In this document: positions 34,998 through 45,081 of the stretch, in pieces
How positions within the stretch are numbered: the stretch's first letter is position 1
Layout of the letters: each line of letters starts with the position of its first letter
Assembly (NCBI RefSeq): GCF_015070375.1
Contig: NZ_JADCLL010000001.1
Span: 312,501-376,500 of the forward strand
DNA length: 64,000 nt
Direction: 5' to 3'
Source: Nocardioides kribbensis
Lineage (GTDB): Bacteria; Actinomycetota; Actinomycetes; Propionibacteriales; Nocardioidaceae
The notes under the pieces: model-generated
The model's database searches: none
The model's input: only the letters and a program-made list of their open reading frames with translations
Told to the model about the DNA's origin: nothing
Translations under genes and position numbers: made by a program

Positions 34998-35835
34998 CAG
35001 ATCCGCGCCGTGAGGTTGATCAGGGGCGCGAGCTGCTCCAGCGCCGCCGCTGCCGGCGATGCCGGCGACGACCGGGAGCGCCCGAGCACGGTCTGCGTCC
35101 GGGGTCGGCCCGGAACGTTCAGAGACTCGGCCGGACGTCGGTCACGACGAGCACGCCTCCTCGGTGTACCAGGTGCCGCTGAGGCGGTCCCCCGCCTCCG
35201 GACCCGCCCCCGACTTGTCCGCCATCAAGAGGCGAGTTCGGGTCACCCTCGCGCAGCAGGTCGCTGTCGGGTCGGCTCCATCGCGCCGGCGTCGACGTCC
35301 TCGTTGACCTCGACGAGGCCCCCCCGCGGTCGGCGTGCCGCCGGGAACGTCACCCAGCACCACGCGGGCGCCGAGCCCGACGGCCACGAGAGCCGACGAG
35401 ACCGTGACGACAGCCAGGGCGCAAGGTTCATGCGTGGTCGACCTGCACGCCCATAGCGCCCACGGAGCGCCCGTCGGATCGGTTCCACCGTCTGACCGAC
35501 GACGAGGCGCCCGATAGGGCGCTCGGGGCCCGTCACTGTCGCCTCCGAGGCTGGGCGACCGCGTGTGAGGCTGAAGGGCGGAGAGCCTGGGATCTTGCAC
35601 GGTGGCCCCCCGAAGAATGTGTGGCCGCTGCCTGTTCCGCTCCCCACTCGCGACGGGAGAAGCGCCACGCTGCGCCAACCACGCCCGAGCGTGCGCCGGC
35701 GCTCCGCCCCGGCTTGGTGCTCGGTCCCGGGACGAGACAGTCTCGGGTTCCGACGGCGCCATCCCGACCGGGCGGGCCCCGCCCCGCCATCGCTCCTGCG
35801 CGGCGCAGCGCGCAACCACCACCCGCGACGCGGGC
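34998..35835. other. gene-poor 840-bp stretch, possible decayed gene
   Basis: No intact gene is convincing. The part from about 35140 to 35530 may be a broken minus-strand gene (listed separately). From 35530 to 35835 frames on both strands are open but have poor codon bias, and I see no tRNA or terminator. Confidence 0.5.
35243..35530 (-). pseudogene. possible frameshifted small membrane protein
   Basis: On the minus strand a plausible protein changes frame: IGRLVVGQTVEPIRRALRGR in one frame, then a hydrophobic ALAVVTVSSALVAVGLGARV in the next, then GGLVEVNEDVDAGAMEPTR back in the first. Such a pattern (basic N-terminus, one membrane helix, acidic tail) would need two indels. It could be a decayed relative of the small membrane proteins nearby, or chance. 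Confidence 0.25.
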
Positions 35836-36078
35836 CTACGCCCCGGTGGAGGACCGCCGACGCCATCGCCTCACTTCTGTCACGAGGGCTGCGACGAACG
35901 CCAACGCACCCAGCGCCATGGGGAAGTAGATCGCGCCGCGAGCATCCGGTGTGACGAGCAGGAGTGCGACCAGCTGGACGATCGTGCCAAGGCCGAAGAG
36001 CACCAGGGCGCCTCGGTTGCCCCACAGCGCGACGGCGCTCAGGAGATCGGCAGCAGGGTCGTCACTTGGTCGGCTCAT
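35836..36078 (-). CDS. small two-helix membrane protein
   Basis: An 80-residue protein with two hydrophobic segments (about 24-42 and 49-69) and a basic C-terminus RRWRRRSS. GAGGA precedes the ATG by 7 nt. It lies 62 bp after the 155-residue anchored protein, with a hairpin between, so the two may be partly co-transcribed. No family recognised. The composition and start signal support a real gene. Confidence 0.65.
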   Translation of the reverse strand: MSRPSDDPAADLLSAVALWGNRGALVLFGLGTIVQLVALLLVTPDARGAIYFPMALGALAFVAALVTEVRRWRRRSSTGA

Positions 36079-36090
36079 GCGTGGATCCTC

Positions 36091-36110
36091 GTTCCTCGGC
36101 GGCGAGGAAC
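36091..36110. terminator. hairpin between two envelope genes
   Basis: GTTCCTCG-GCGG-CGAGGAAC, a perfect 8-bp stem with a 4-nt loop, between the 155-residue and 80-residue genes. An attenuator or weak terminator; the Shine-Dalgarno of the 80-residue gene lies just beyond it. Confidence 0.55.
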
Positions 36111-36139
36111 GCCGCCGTGACGCTTCAGGCGGACAGTGC

Positions 36140-36607
36140 TCAGCCCGTGTCGGCCTGCGACGGGAGGGTCTTGCGCTCGATCTCGGCCACCGTCGGCACG
36201 CCGGCGTTGCAGAAGACCTCGACCTCGATGGAGCGGGCGCCGCTGGTGAAGATCGCGTCGACGTCGTCGTCGGGACCGGTCTCGTAGCTCACCGTCGTCC
36301 ACCCCCGGGCCGGGCGGGGCTCGACGCCGATGGCGGTGAACCCCTGGCACTCCACGACGAAGCCGCCGAACTCGTCACGCACGACCGTGCGGATGCTCTC
36401 GCCCTGCGGGTCGTAGGGGGCGTCGTCGTCCTGCTCGGCGTTGCGGATCAGCTCGTTGCTGCCCAGGGGGCCGCGGCCGCGGATGCTGTCGCCCAGCGAG
36501 GTCACCGCGAGCACACCGATGGTCACGGCGAGCGCTGCGGCCAGGCCCCAGGCGAGGGCGTAGCCCACCACCCGGCGCCAGTCGCCGTGCTCGGTCCGCG
36601 TGTCCAC
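36140..36607 (-). CDS. membrane-anchored envelope protein beside the two-component system
   Basis: A 155-residue protein with a short cytosolic start, one membrane segment (about 14-36) and an extracytoplasmic beta-rich domain with two Cys (in VVECQGF and EVFCNAG) that could form a disulfide. GTG 36607 was chosen because upstream residues are proline/glycine-rich and unlike a signal anchor. It is divergent from the response regulator. GCTAAGG-type direct repeats (36664-36681) lie 57-74 bp upstream, in the same orientation as those upstream of the exported pair at 39 kb. Probably a member of that regulon. Confidence 0.7.
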   Translation of the reverse strand: MDTRTEHGDWRRVVGYALAWGLAAALAVTIGVLAVTSLGDSIRGRGPLGSNELIRNAEQDDDAPYDPQGESIRTVVRDEFGGFVVECQGFTAIGVEPRPARGWTTVSYETGPDDDVDAIFTSGARSIEVEVFCNAGVPTVAEIERKTLPSQADTG

Positions 36608-36663
36608 ACCCCCATGGTCCCGGATGCCGCCCCGTCCTGTCCCCAGCGGCACCCCAAGCCGGG

Positions 36664-36681
36664 GTTAAGGCCACGCTAAGA
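36664..36681. promoter_or_regulatory. GCTAAGG-type direct repeats, 11-bp period (candidate response-regulator box)
   Basis: GTTAAGG (36664) and GCTAAGA (36675) are spaced exactly 11 bp, the arrangement bound by OmpR/PhoB-family dimers. They lie between the divergent 155-residue gene and the response regulator. Confidence 0.55.
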
Positions 36682-36734
36682 CGCCGCGGCGACCACGGTC
36701 CGGCGGGGTGAGCGTCGAGGGCGGTGCGATGGCC

Positions 36735-36740
36735 TAGGTT
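36735..36740 (+). promoter_or_regulatory. -10 hexamer of the response regulator (leaderless)
   Basis: TAGGTT, 7 nt before GTG 36748. Confidence 0.6.
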
Positions 36741-36747
36741 CGGCGGT

Positions 36748-37482
36748 GTGGCGCAGGTGCTGATCATCGAGGACGACGCGCGCATCCGCCCGCTGCTGAT
36801 GCGCTCGCTGGGCGAGCGCGGCTACGCCGTCTCCTCCGCGCCCACCGGCATGCAGGGCCTCAGCATGGCCGTGGAGACCCGCCCCGACCTGGTGATCCTC
36901 GACCTCGGGCTGCCCGACGTCGACGGCACGCAGGTGCTCTCGATGCTGCGCTCGGTCAGCGACATGCCGGTGATCGTGGCCAGCGCCCGCGACGACGACC
37001 CCACGCTGGTGAGCTGCCTCGACGCCGGTGCCGACGACTACGTCGTCAAGCCCTACACGACCGCCCAGCTCGAGGCCCGCATCCGCGCGGTCATGCGACG
37101 CGTCGGCTCCGGGGCGCGGGCGCCGCGCACGTCGCTCGTGGTCGGCGGGCTGGAGATCGACGTCGCGGCCCGTCGCACGACCCTCGACGGCACCCCGGTC
37201 GACCTGAGCCCGCGCGAGTTCGACCTGCTGCGCCACCTCGCCGAGCGCGAGGGCGAGGTGGTCACCAAGAAGGAGCTCCTCACCGACGTGTGGAACCAGG
37301 CCTGGGGCGGCTCCGACAAGACCGTCGACGTGCACCTGTCGTGGCTGCGCCGCAAGCTCGGCGAGTCGGCCTCGCAGCCGCGCTACCTCCACACCGTGCG
37401 CGGCGTCGGGGTGCGCCTCGCCGCCCCCGAGGTCACGCCCCGGGCCGTGACCGGCACCGGCACCGACCCCGGCGACGTCTGA
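36748..37482 (+). CDS. OmpR/PhoB-type response regulator
   Basis: A 244-residue regulator. The receiver domain has the acidic pair at 9-10, phospho-acceptor Asp near 52 (VILDLGLPD) and the conserved Lys in VVKPYT. The winged-helix DNA-binding domain (about 125-225) has LSPREFDLLRHLAEREGEVV and the recognition helix SDKTVDVHLSWLRRKLGE. GTG 36748 is set by the -10 box. The kinase gene starts 4 bp after its stop. DNA direct repeats of 11-bp period at its own promoter and at 39.85 kb are likely targets. Confidence 0.93.
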   Translation: MAQVLIIEDDARIRPLLMRSLGERGYAVSSAPTGMQGLSMAVETRPDLVILDLGLPDVDGTQVLSMLRSVSDMPVIVASARDDDPTLVSCLDAGADDYVVKPYTTAQLEARIRAVMRRVGSGARAPRTSLVVGGLEIDVAARRTTLDGTPVDLSPREFDLLRHLAEREGEVVTKKELLTDVWNQAWGGSDKTVDVHLSWLRRKLGESASQPRYLHTVRGVGVRLAAPEVTPRAVTGTGTDPGDV

Positions 37483-37486
37483 GCCG

Positions 37487-38824
37487 ATGCGCCGGAGCCT
37501 GACCCTCACCGTCGCCGCCGCGGTGTCGATGGTGCTGCTCGCCATGCTCGTGCCGATGGGTCTGCTGCTGCGCAGCTACGCCCTCGAGGACCGGCTCTCC
37601 CGCGCCGCGCTGGAGGTGCAGGCCACCGAGACGGTCGTCGCGGGGCAGGACCCGGGCGCCGTGAGCGTCTACCTCGGCCTGGTCAACCGCGGCACCGGCA
37701 CCACCACGACCGTGTTCTACCCACCCGACGCCGACCACCCCCAGGGCTACTCCGTGCCCGAGTCGGGCGCGGCCACCCGGCGCGTCGTGGCCACCCGCAA
37801 CACCGGCCTGGCCCGCGTCGACGACGTCGCGGGCGGTGCGGAGTTCCTGGTGCCGGTCTCGCTCAGCGGCAACACCGCCGCCCCCGGCAACACCCCGGTC
37901 ATCCGGGTCCGCGTCGAGGCCCCCGGCCTGGAGTCGGGCATCCTGCGCATCTACCTCGCGCTGGTGGCCCTCGGGCTGGTCCTGCTGCTGGCCGCCCTCG
38001 CCCTGGCCGACCGGATCGGGCGCGGCTTCGTGCAGCCCGTCCGCGCGCTCGCGGCGTACGCCGGGCAGCTGGGCGACCGCCGGCGGCCCGACCCGGTGAC
38101 CCCGAGCGGGCCGCTCGAGGTGCGCGAGCTCGCGGGCGCGATGAACCGGCTGGTCGGTCGCATCGAGGTGCTGCTCGCCCGCGAGCGAGACTCGGTCGCC
38201 GACGTGTCGCACCGGCTGCGCACGCCGATGACGGCGCTGCGCCTGCGCGTCGACTCCCTGACCGACCCCGGCGACCGCGAGCGGCTCGGCGCCGACCTCG
38301 ACGAGCTCGACGCCACCGTCGACCACGTGGTGCGCGAGGCCCGCCGCTCGCAGCGCGAGGGCCTGGTGCCCGAGGCCGACGCGGTCGCGGTGGTCACCGA
38401 ACGCACCGACTTCTGGGAGGCGCTGGCCGAGGACCAGGGCCGCGCCCTCGTGCTGGTCGTCGACCCCGACCTCGGCGCCGGTGGCGCCGTGCCGGCGCGG
38501 GTGCGGGCGGCCGAGGAGGACCTGCAGGCGCTGGTGGACGTGCTGCTCGACAACGTCTTCTCCCACACCCCCGACGGCGCCGACCTGCACGTCGAGCTGG
38601 CCCCACGTCCCGGCGGCGGGGTCCTGCTCCTCGTCGACGACGCCGGGAGCGGCTTCCCCGACGGCGTCGACGTCACCGCCCGCGGCACCTCGGGCGCGGG
38701 GTCCACGGGCCTGGGGCTGGCCATCGCGGTGCGCACCGCGGAGGAGTCGGGCGGCTCGCTGGCCCTGGAGCGCTCCCCCGCCGGTGGCGGTCGGGTGCGG
38801 GTCGAGCTCGGTCCCCCGACCTAG
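37487..38824 (+). CDS. sensor histidine kinase
   Basis: A 445-residue membrane kinase. TM1 is about 8-30, an extracytoplasmic sensor region about 31-150, TM2 about 152-173, then HAMP, the H-box DVSHRLRTPMTALRLRVD with phospho-acceptor His near 242, and a HATPase domain with LLDNVFSHTPDG (N box), DDAGSGFP (G1) and GSTGLGLAIA (G2). All catalytic boxes are intact. The sensor region is Thr/Pro/Gly-rich and not a known domain. It pairs with the preceding regulator and is followed by a strong bidirectional terminator and two paralogous exported proteins. Confidence 0.94.
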   Translation: MRRSLTLTVAAAVSMVLLAMLVPMGLLLRSYALEDRLSRAALEVQATETVVAGQDPGAVSVYLGLVNRGTGTTTTVFYPPDADHPQGYSVPESGAATRRVVATRNTGLARVDDVAGGAEFLVPVSLSGNTAAPGNTPVIRVRVEAPGLESGILRIYLALVALGLVLLLAALALADRIGRGFVQPVRALAAYAGQLGDRRRPDPVTPSGPLEVRELAGAMNRLVGRIEVLLARERDSVADVSHRLRTPMTALRLRVDSLTDPGDRERLGADLDELDATVDHVVREARRSQREGLVPEADAVAVVTERTDFWEALAEDQGRALVLVVDPDLGAGGAVPARVRAAEEDLQALVDVLLDNVFSHTPDGADLHVELAPRPGGGVLLLVDDAGSGFPDGVDVTARGTSGAGSTGLGLAIAVRTAEESGGSLALERSPAGGGRVRVELGPPT

Positions 38825-38859
38825 GGCGCACGGAAGGCACGAGCGGCGCGGGCAGCACG

Positions 38860-38895
38860 ACGACGGGGCCGCTCCCGGAGGAGCGGCCCCGTCGT
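38860..38895. terminator. 16-bp bidirectional terminator
   Basis: ACGACGGGGCCGCTCC (38860-38875) pairs perfectly with 38880-38895 around a 4-nt loop CGGA, between the kinase and the convergent exported-protein gene. Confidence 0.85.
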
Positions 38896-38936
38896 GGTGG
38901 TGCCGTGCGCGCTGCCGCGCGCGAGGTGCCGTCAGG

Positions 38937-39314
38937 TCAGAGCGTGACCTTCGTGGAGCAGGTGGGGCTGCCGCCGACGCGGGTGGCGATGAAGCGGAAG
39001 GTGTCCTTGCCGGCGGTGTTGGGGCGGGTGCGCTCGACGTCGATGTCGCCCTCGTTGTCGGCGCGGCGGGTGTCCTTGAAGATGACCTTGCCGTCCTGCT
39101 TGAGCACGAGCTTCCAGCGGGAGCCGGCCTTGACGTTGTCGAGGTCGCCCTGGATCTCGTACTGGCCGTCGTCGGTCTCGACGTCGAGGGAGAAGCGGCC
39201 GTCGCCGCAGACCCCGCCGCGCTCGACGGCGTGGGCGGGAGCCGCCACGAGGGTGGTGGCCGGGACGGCGACGAGGGCGGTGGTGGCGAGCAGGGCGGCG
39301 GTGCGCTTGATCAT
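38937..39314 (-). CDS. small exported protein, paralogue A
   Basis: A 125-residue secreted protein. The signal peptide is about residues 1-29 (cut after AHA), then a beta-rich domain with Cys at about 36 and 119, likely a disulfide. It aligns over its whole length with the next gene upstream (both CG...YE...DD...G..W.......G...........D.D.......F...AT..G...C). AGGAGG precedes the ATG. No known family. Probably second gene of a unit with paralogue B, near a two-component system that may control it. Confidence 0.75.
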   Translation of the reverse strand: MIKRTAALLATTALVAVPATTLVAAPAHAVERGGVCGDGRFSLDVETDDGQYEIQGDLDNVKAGSRWKLVLKQDGKVIFKDTRRADNEGDIDVERTRPNTAGKDTFRFIATRVGGSPTCSTKVTL

Positions 39315-39359
39315 GGTGGGTCCTCCTGGGACGGGTGCTGCAGGGATGGGTGGGTGGGT

Positions 39360-39416
39360 GGAGCCGGGTGGTGCGGGTGGAGCCGGGTGGTGTGGGCGGA
39401 GCCGTGGGGTGCGGGA
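39360..39416. repeat. three copies of a 19-bp tandem repeat
   Basis: GGAGCCGGGTGGTGCGGGT and two diverged copies, directly adjacent, in the gap between the two exported-protein genes. Preceded by a short TGGG run. Confidence 0.7.
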
Positions 39417-39428
39417 GGGGCGGTCGCC

Positions 39429-39800
39429 TCAGTCGAGGTCGACGGTGCAGGCCTCGCCGCCCTGGGGCGTGGCGACGACGCTGAAGACGGCGTCGGCGTC
39501 CTCGTCGCCGAGCACGTCGACGTCGAGCTCGGCGTCCTCGTCGGTGGTGCGCTCGCCGGAGAACAGCGCGGTGCCGTCCTGCGCGACGACGACCTCCCAG
39601 GCCTCGCCGGCGCTGGCCGACTGGAGCTCGAAGTTCACCTCGAGGTTGTCGTCGTCGTCCTCGGCGCTGAGCTCGTAGGTCGCGTTGCCGCAGGTGCCTC
39701 GGGTCTGCAGGTCGGTGCCGCCGCCGAGCATCGCCCAGGCGCCGCCTCCGACGAGCACGACCACGACGACCGTCGCGACGACCAGCAGGGCCTTCTTCAT
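39429..39800 (-). CDS. small exported or membrane-anchored protein, paralogue B
   Basis: A 123-residue paralogue of the following gene, with a hydrophobic N-terminal segment (about 4-26) that lacks a clear cleavage site and may stay as an anchor. Its Cys lie at about 37 and 118, in register with paralogue A. The domain is strongly acidic (SAEDDDDNLEV, TTDEDAELDVDV), suggesting cation binding. GAGGAGA precedes the ATG. GCTAAGG repeats lie 52-91 bp upstream. Confidence 0.75.
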   Translation of the reverse strand: MKKALLVVATVVVVVLVGGGAWAMLGGGTDLQTRGTCGNATYELSAEDDDDNLEVNFELQSASAGEAWEVVVAQDGTALFSGERTTDEDAELDVDVLGDEDADAVFSVVATPQGGEACTVDLD

Positions 39801-39851
39801 GTCCGTGTCTCCTCGTCTCGTGCTGACGAGGAAGAGACTGTCGCGACCTGC

Positions 39852-39891
39852 GCTAACCGCGAACCATGGATCCGCTAAGGCGGGGCTAAGG
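39852..39891. promoter_or_regulatory. GCTAAGG direct repeats (candidate response-regulator box)
   Basis: GCTAACC (39852), GCTAAGG (39874) and GCTAAGG (39885): offsets of 22 and 11 bp, all on the same face of the helix. The same motif with the same period occurs at 36664-36681 next to the response regulator. Confidence 0.6.
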
Positions 39892-39925
39892 TCGTGGAGT
39901 CCTCAACCGGCGCGTCGCGAGCACT

Positions 39926-41965
<2,040 letters not shown>

Positions 41966-41972
41966 GGCGCCC

Positions 41973-41978
41973 ATCCTA
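41973..41978 (-). promoter_or_regulatory. -10 hexamer of nadE; decides the start codon
   Basis: TAGGAT on the minus strand contains the alternative ATG, which can therefore not be in the mRNA. The GTG 7 nt downstream is left as the start. Confidence 0.6.
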
Positions 41979-42015
41979 GGGATGCCCGCGCCGGGGACCT
42001 CCCCGGCCGGACCGC

Positions 42016-43047
42016 TCAGCGCCGGGTGCCGTCGGGGAAGCCGTGCGGGTTGCGCGACTGCCAGTACCAGGTGTCGGCGCACATCTCGTCGACGGTGCGG
42101 GTGGCCTCCCAGCCCAGCTCCTCACGGGCCCGGGTGGCGTCGGCCCACATGCGGGGCAGGTCGCCGGGGCGCCGGCCGACCACCTCGTAGGGCAGCTCGC
42201 GGCCCACGGCCCGCTCGAAGGCGTGGAAGAGCTCCATCACGCTGGTGCCGTGCCCGGTGCCGAGGTTGAAGGCGCGCGCGGGCTCGGCCATGTCGTCGAG
42301 GTGCTCCAGGGCGGCGACGTGGCCGGCGGCGAGGTCCATGACGTGGATGTAGTCGCGCTCGCAGGTGCCGTCGTCGGTGGGGTAGTCGTCGCCGAAGACC
42401 GAGAGCCGCTCGCGCCGGCCCACCGCGACCTGGGCGATGAACGGCATGAGGTTGTTGGGGATGCCCTGCGGGTCCTCGCCGAGGTCGCCCGAGGGATGGG
42501 CGCCCACGGGGTTGAAGTAGCGCAGCAGCGCCGTGCGCTGGCCCGGGGTCGCGGCCGCGACGTCGGAGAGCACGTGCTCGATCATCACCTTGGAGCGGCC
42601 GTAGGGGCTCAGGGCGCTGAGGTCGGCGTAGTCCTCGTGGAAGGGCAGGGGGGCCTTGTCGCCGTAGACGGTGGCCGAGGAGGAGAAGACGAGGCGGTGC
42701 ACGTCGTGGCGGCGCATGGCCTCGACGAGGGAGAAGGTGGAGTCGAGGTTGTTGCGGTAGTACTCCAGCGGCTTCGCGACGCTCTCCCCCACGGCCTTGA
42801 AGCCCGCGAAGTGGATCACCGCGTCGATCTCCTCCACCGCGAAGAGGTGGGAGGTCTTGTCGACGTCGGTGAGGTCGATCGCGTGCAGCGGCACGTGGCG
42901 CCCGGAGAGCGCCTCGAGCCGCGCCACCACCGTGGGCTTGCTGTTGGAGAAGTCGTCGACCACCACGACGTCGTGGCCGGCCTCGATGAGGGCGAGGACG
43001 GTGTGGGACCCGATGTAGCCGGCACCGCCGGAGACCAAGACGCGCAT
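42016..43047 (-). CDS. galE: UDP-glucose 4-epimerase
   Basis: A 343-residue extended short-chain dehydrogenase that interconverts UDP-glucose and UDP-galactose using bound NAD. GGAGYIGSH (7-15) is the Rossmann loop, FSSSATVYG carries the catalytic Ser/Thr, and YGRSKVMIE gives Tyr and Lys of the YxxxK pair. DNPDG-type and FNLGTGHGTSVME substrate elements are present. The -10 TAGGTT (43055-43060) lies 7 nt before the ATG. Galactose for cell-wall polymers is the likely use; no gal operon partners are adjacent. Confidence 0.94.
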   Translation of the reverse strand: MRVLVSGGAGYIGSHTVLALIEAGHDVVVVDDFSNSKPTVVARLEALSGRHVPLHAIDLTDVDKTSHLFAVEEIDAVIHFAGFKAVGESVAKPLEYYRNNLDSTFSLVEAMRRHDVHRLVFSSSATVYGDKAPLPFHEDYADLSALSPYGRSKVMIEHVLSDVAAATPGQRTALLRYFNPVGAHPSGDLGEDPQGIPNNLMPFIAQVAVGRRERLSVFGDDYPTDDGTCERDYIHVMDLAAGHVAALEHLDDMAEPARAFNLGTGHGTSVMELFHAFERAVGRELPYEVVGRRPGDLPRMWADATRAREELGWEATRTVDEMCADTWYWQSRNPHGFPDGTRR

Positions 43048-43054
43048 GGGGAGG

Positions 43055-43060
43055 AACCTA
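43055..43060 (-). promoter_or_regulatory. -10 hexamer of galE (leaderless)
   Basis: TAGGTT on the minus strand, 7 nt from ATG 43047. Confidence 0.55.
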
Positions 43061-43109
43061 CCGACGCCGGCGCCGATGACTTCCCCGCCCCGCCGTGGTC
43101 TCCCCCGGC

Positions 43110-43646
43110 ATGAGCATCAGCACCGACGCCGGCACCTCCACCGGCCCCACGCCCACCGGCAGCATCACCCCCTGCCTGTGGTTCGACCACGAGCTGGAGG
43201 AGGCGGCGTCCTTCTACACCGCGATCTTCCCCCGGTCCTCCGTCGGCCACCTGTCGCGGTACGGCGAGGGCGCCCCGATGCCCGCGGGCACGGTGATGGC
43301 CGGCGAGTTCACCCTCGACGGCCTCACCTTTCGCGCGATCAACGGCGGGCCGGTCCACGCCGGATTCACCCCCACGGTCTCCTTCAGCATCGCCTGCCGC
43401 GACCAGGCCGAGGTCGACCACTACTGGGAGCGCCTCGGCGACGGCGGGGAGGAGTCGCGGTGCGGCTGGCTGACCGACCGCTTCGGGCTGTCCTGGCAGG
43501 TCGTGCCCGACCGGCTCGGCGAGCTGCTCTCCGACGCCGACCCCGCGCGGGCCGGAGCCGCGATGCAGGCCATGCTCGGCATGCGGCGCATCGTCGTGGC
43601 CGAGCTCGAGGCCGCGGCCGACGCGGCCGGCCGGCCCGTCACCTGA
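43110..43646 (+). CDS. VOC family protein (PhnB-like)
   Basis: A 178-residue protein of the PhnB/3-demethylubiquinone methyltransferase-like VOC group. ITPCLWFDHELEEAASFYTAIFP opens the fold, and DHYWERLGDGGEESRCGWLTDRFGLSWQVVP closes it, the signature of this group. The first 18 residues are a Thr/Gly/Pro-rich tail, so a slightly later start is possible. Often annotated as a metalloprotein of unknown substrate. A single gene, divergent from galE. Confidence 0.85.
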   Translation: MSISTDAGTSTGPTPTGSITPCLWFDHELEEAASFYTAIFPRSSVGHLSRYGEGAPMPAGTVMAGEFTLDGLTFRAINGGPVHAGFTPTVSFSIACRDQAEVDHYWERLGDGGEESRCGWLTDRFGLSWQVVPDRLGELLSDADPARAGAAMQAMLGMRRIVVAELEAAADAAGRPVT

Positions 43647-43778
43647 CGTCGGGCGGCGTCGGTGTGAGCACCACCACCCGCTCGCGCACCTGCCGCACGA
43701 CCACCTCGCGCCCCTAGCCTGGGAGCAGTCCGTGGACTCCATCCGGGAGCCGCGAGATCGCAGCCGAAGGAGCTCGTC

Positions 43779-44711
43779 ATGAGCACGCCCAGCCCCGGGT
43801 CGCCCGACCCGTCCGTGCCGTCGCCCGCCGCGTCCGAGGAGCCCGCGCCCTACGGCACCGGCCCGGCCGCACCCACCACGCCCACCACGTCCACCGCAGC
43901 CGCCGCACCCGCCCCGGCACGACGCGTGCGCACCCACCACCTGCGCGAGATGAAGCAGCGCGGGGAGCGGATCACGATGCTCACCGCCTACGACCAGTAC
44001 TCCGCGCAGACCTTCGACGAGGCCGGCATCGACGTCCTGCTCATCGGCGACTCCGCGTCCAACAACGTGCTCGGCAACGAGACCTCGCTGCCGGTCACCG
44101 TCGACGAGCTGCTGCCGCTCACCCGCGCCGTGGCCCGCTCGGCGCGGCGGGCGATGGTGCTCGGCGACCTGCCCTTCGGCTCCTACCAGGGCTCGCCGCA
44201 GCAGGCCTACGACACCGCCGTGCGCTTCATGAAGGAGGGGGGCGCCCACGCCGTGAAGCTCGAGGGCGGCGCCGAGATGGCGCCCCAGATCGAGCTGCTC
44301 ACCCGCGGCGGCGTGCCGGTGATGGCCCACATCGGCTTCACGCCGCAGAGCGAGCACACCCTCGGCGGCTACCGCGTGCAGGGCCGCGGCGACACCGCCG
44401 CCCGGGTGCTGGCCGACGCGCGGGCGGTCGAGGCCGCCGGCGCCTTCGCGGTGGTCATGGAGATGGTGCCCGGCGACGTCGCCGCAGAGGTCACCCGTGC
44501 GCTGGGCATCCCCACGATCGGCATCGGGGCCGGCCCCGGGTGCGACGGCCAGGTGCTGGTGTGGCAGGACGCCCTGGGGCTGCGCACCGGGCGGATGCCG
44601 CGCTTCGTCAAGCAGTACGCCGACCTGCACGGCGTCATGCTCGACGCGGCCCGTGCCTACGCCGCCGACGTCAGGGGCGGCACCTTCCCCGGCCCCGAGC
44701 ACACCTTCTGA
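43779..44711 (+). CDS. panB: 3-methyl-2-oxobutanoate hydroxymethyltransferase
   Basis: PanB adds a hydroxymethyl group from methylenetetrahydrofolate to ketoisovalerate, the first pantothenate step. 310 residues, of which the first 45 are a Pro/Thr/Ala-rich extension. The conserved core runs from [22 protein letters not shown], with [11 protein letters not shown] for Mg binding, and ends in a PEHTF tail. AAGGAG is 7 nt before the ATG. No panC or panD is adjacent. A terminator follows. Confidence 0.96.
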   Translation: MSTPSPGSPDPSVPSPAASEEPAPYGTGPAAPTTPTTSTAAAAPAPARRVRTHHLREMKQRGERITMLTAYDQYSAQTFDEAGIDVLLIGDSASNNVLGNETSLPVTVDELLPLTRAVARSARRAMVLGDLPFGSYQGSPQQAYDTAVRFMKEGGAHAVKLEGGAEMAPQIELLTRGGVPVMAHIGFTPQSEHTLGGYRVQGRGDTAARVLADARAVEAAGAFAVVMEMVPGDVAAEVTRALGIPTIGIGAGPGCDGQVLVWQDALGLRTGRMPRFVKQYADLHGVMLDAARAYAADVRGGTFPGPEHTF

Positions 44712-44745
44712 CGCGACCTCCGGGCAGGACGTCCGGGCAACGCGA

Positions 44746-44789
44746 GACAGCCCGCGCGCCGCTCCCCCCGGAACGTCGTGCGGGCTGTC
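44746..44789. terminator. terminator after panB
   Basis: GACAGCCCGC (44746-44755) pairs perfectly with GCGGGCTGTC (44780-44789); loop 24 nt, followed by a T/G-rich stretch. Confidence 0.7.
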
Positions 44790-45069
44790 CTCGTGTGTCC
44801 GACGACGGGGGCGCTGTGGCCCCCCAGCCACGTGGTCCCCCGGGAGCGCGCGACCCTCCGTCGCCTTCTCCGTCGGCAGCCGGTCCGTCCCCCCGGAAGG
44901 TCCGGCTGATGGGTAGAACACTACGGACGTCAGGCCCACGGCCGGTCCACGCAGCGGTGACACGACCCCACCGGTTCGGTAACACGACACCCGGCGCCGC
45001 AGCGCCCGGCGGGCGCTCCTCCACACGACATCCACCGATCGGGTGGGTGCCTCCGGGCGGGTCCCGCCG
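44790..45069. other. 280-bp intergenic stretch before the sugar dehydrogenase
   Basis: No gene. Three ACACGAC motifs (44960, 44982, 45023) are spaced 22 and 41 bp, near whole helical turns, and may be protein-binding sites upstream of the -10 at 45070. Confidence 0.4.
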
Positions 45070-45075
45070 TAGCGT
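45070..45075 (+). promoter_or_regulatory. -10 hexamer of the sugar dehydrogenase gene
   Basis: TAGCGT, 6 nt before ATG 45082. A leaderless transcript is likely. Confidence 0.55.
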
Positions 45076-45081
45076 GGCGCC

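Noticed and set aside
35225-35260. A tRNA-like T-arm (GCGAG TTCGGGTC...CTCGC)
   Set aside because: The loop is too long and no acceptor, D- or anticodon arms fit around it.
35565-35954. A plus-strand frame of 129 codons (ILHGGPPKNVWPLPVP...)
   Set aside because: No start signal, Arg/Pro-rich composition and overlap with the better-supported 80-residue membrane protein.
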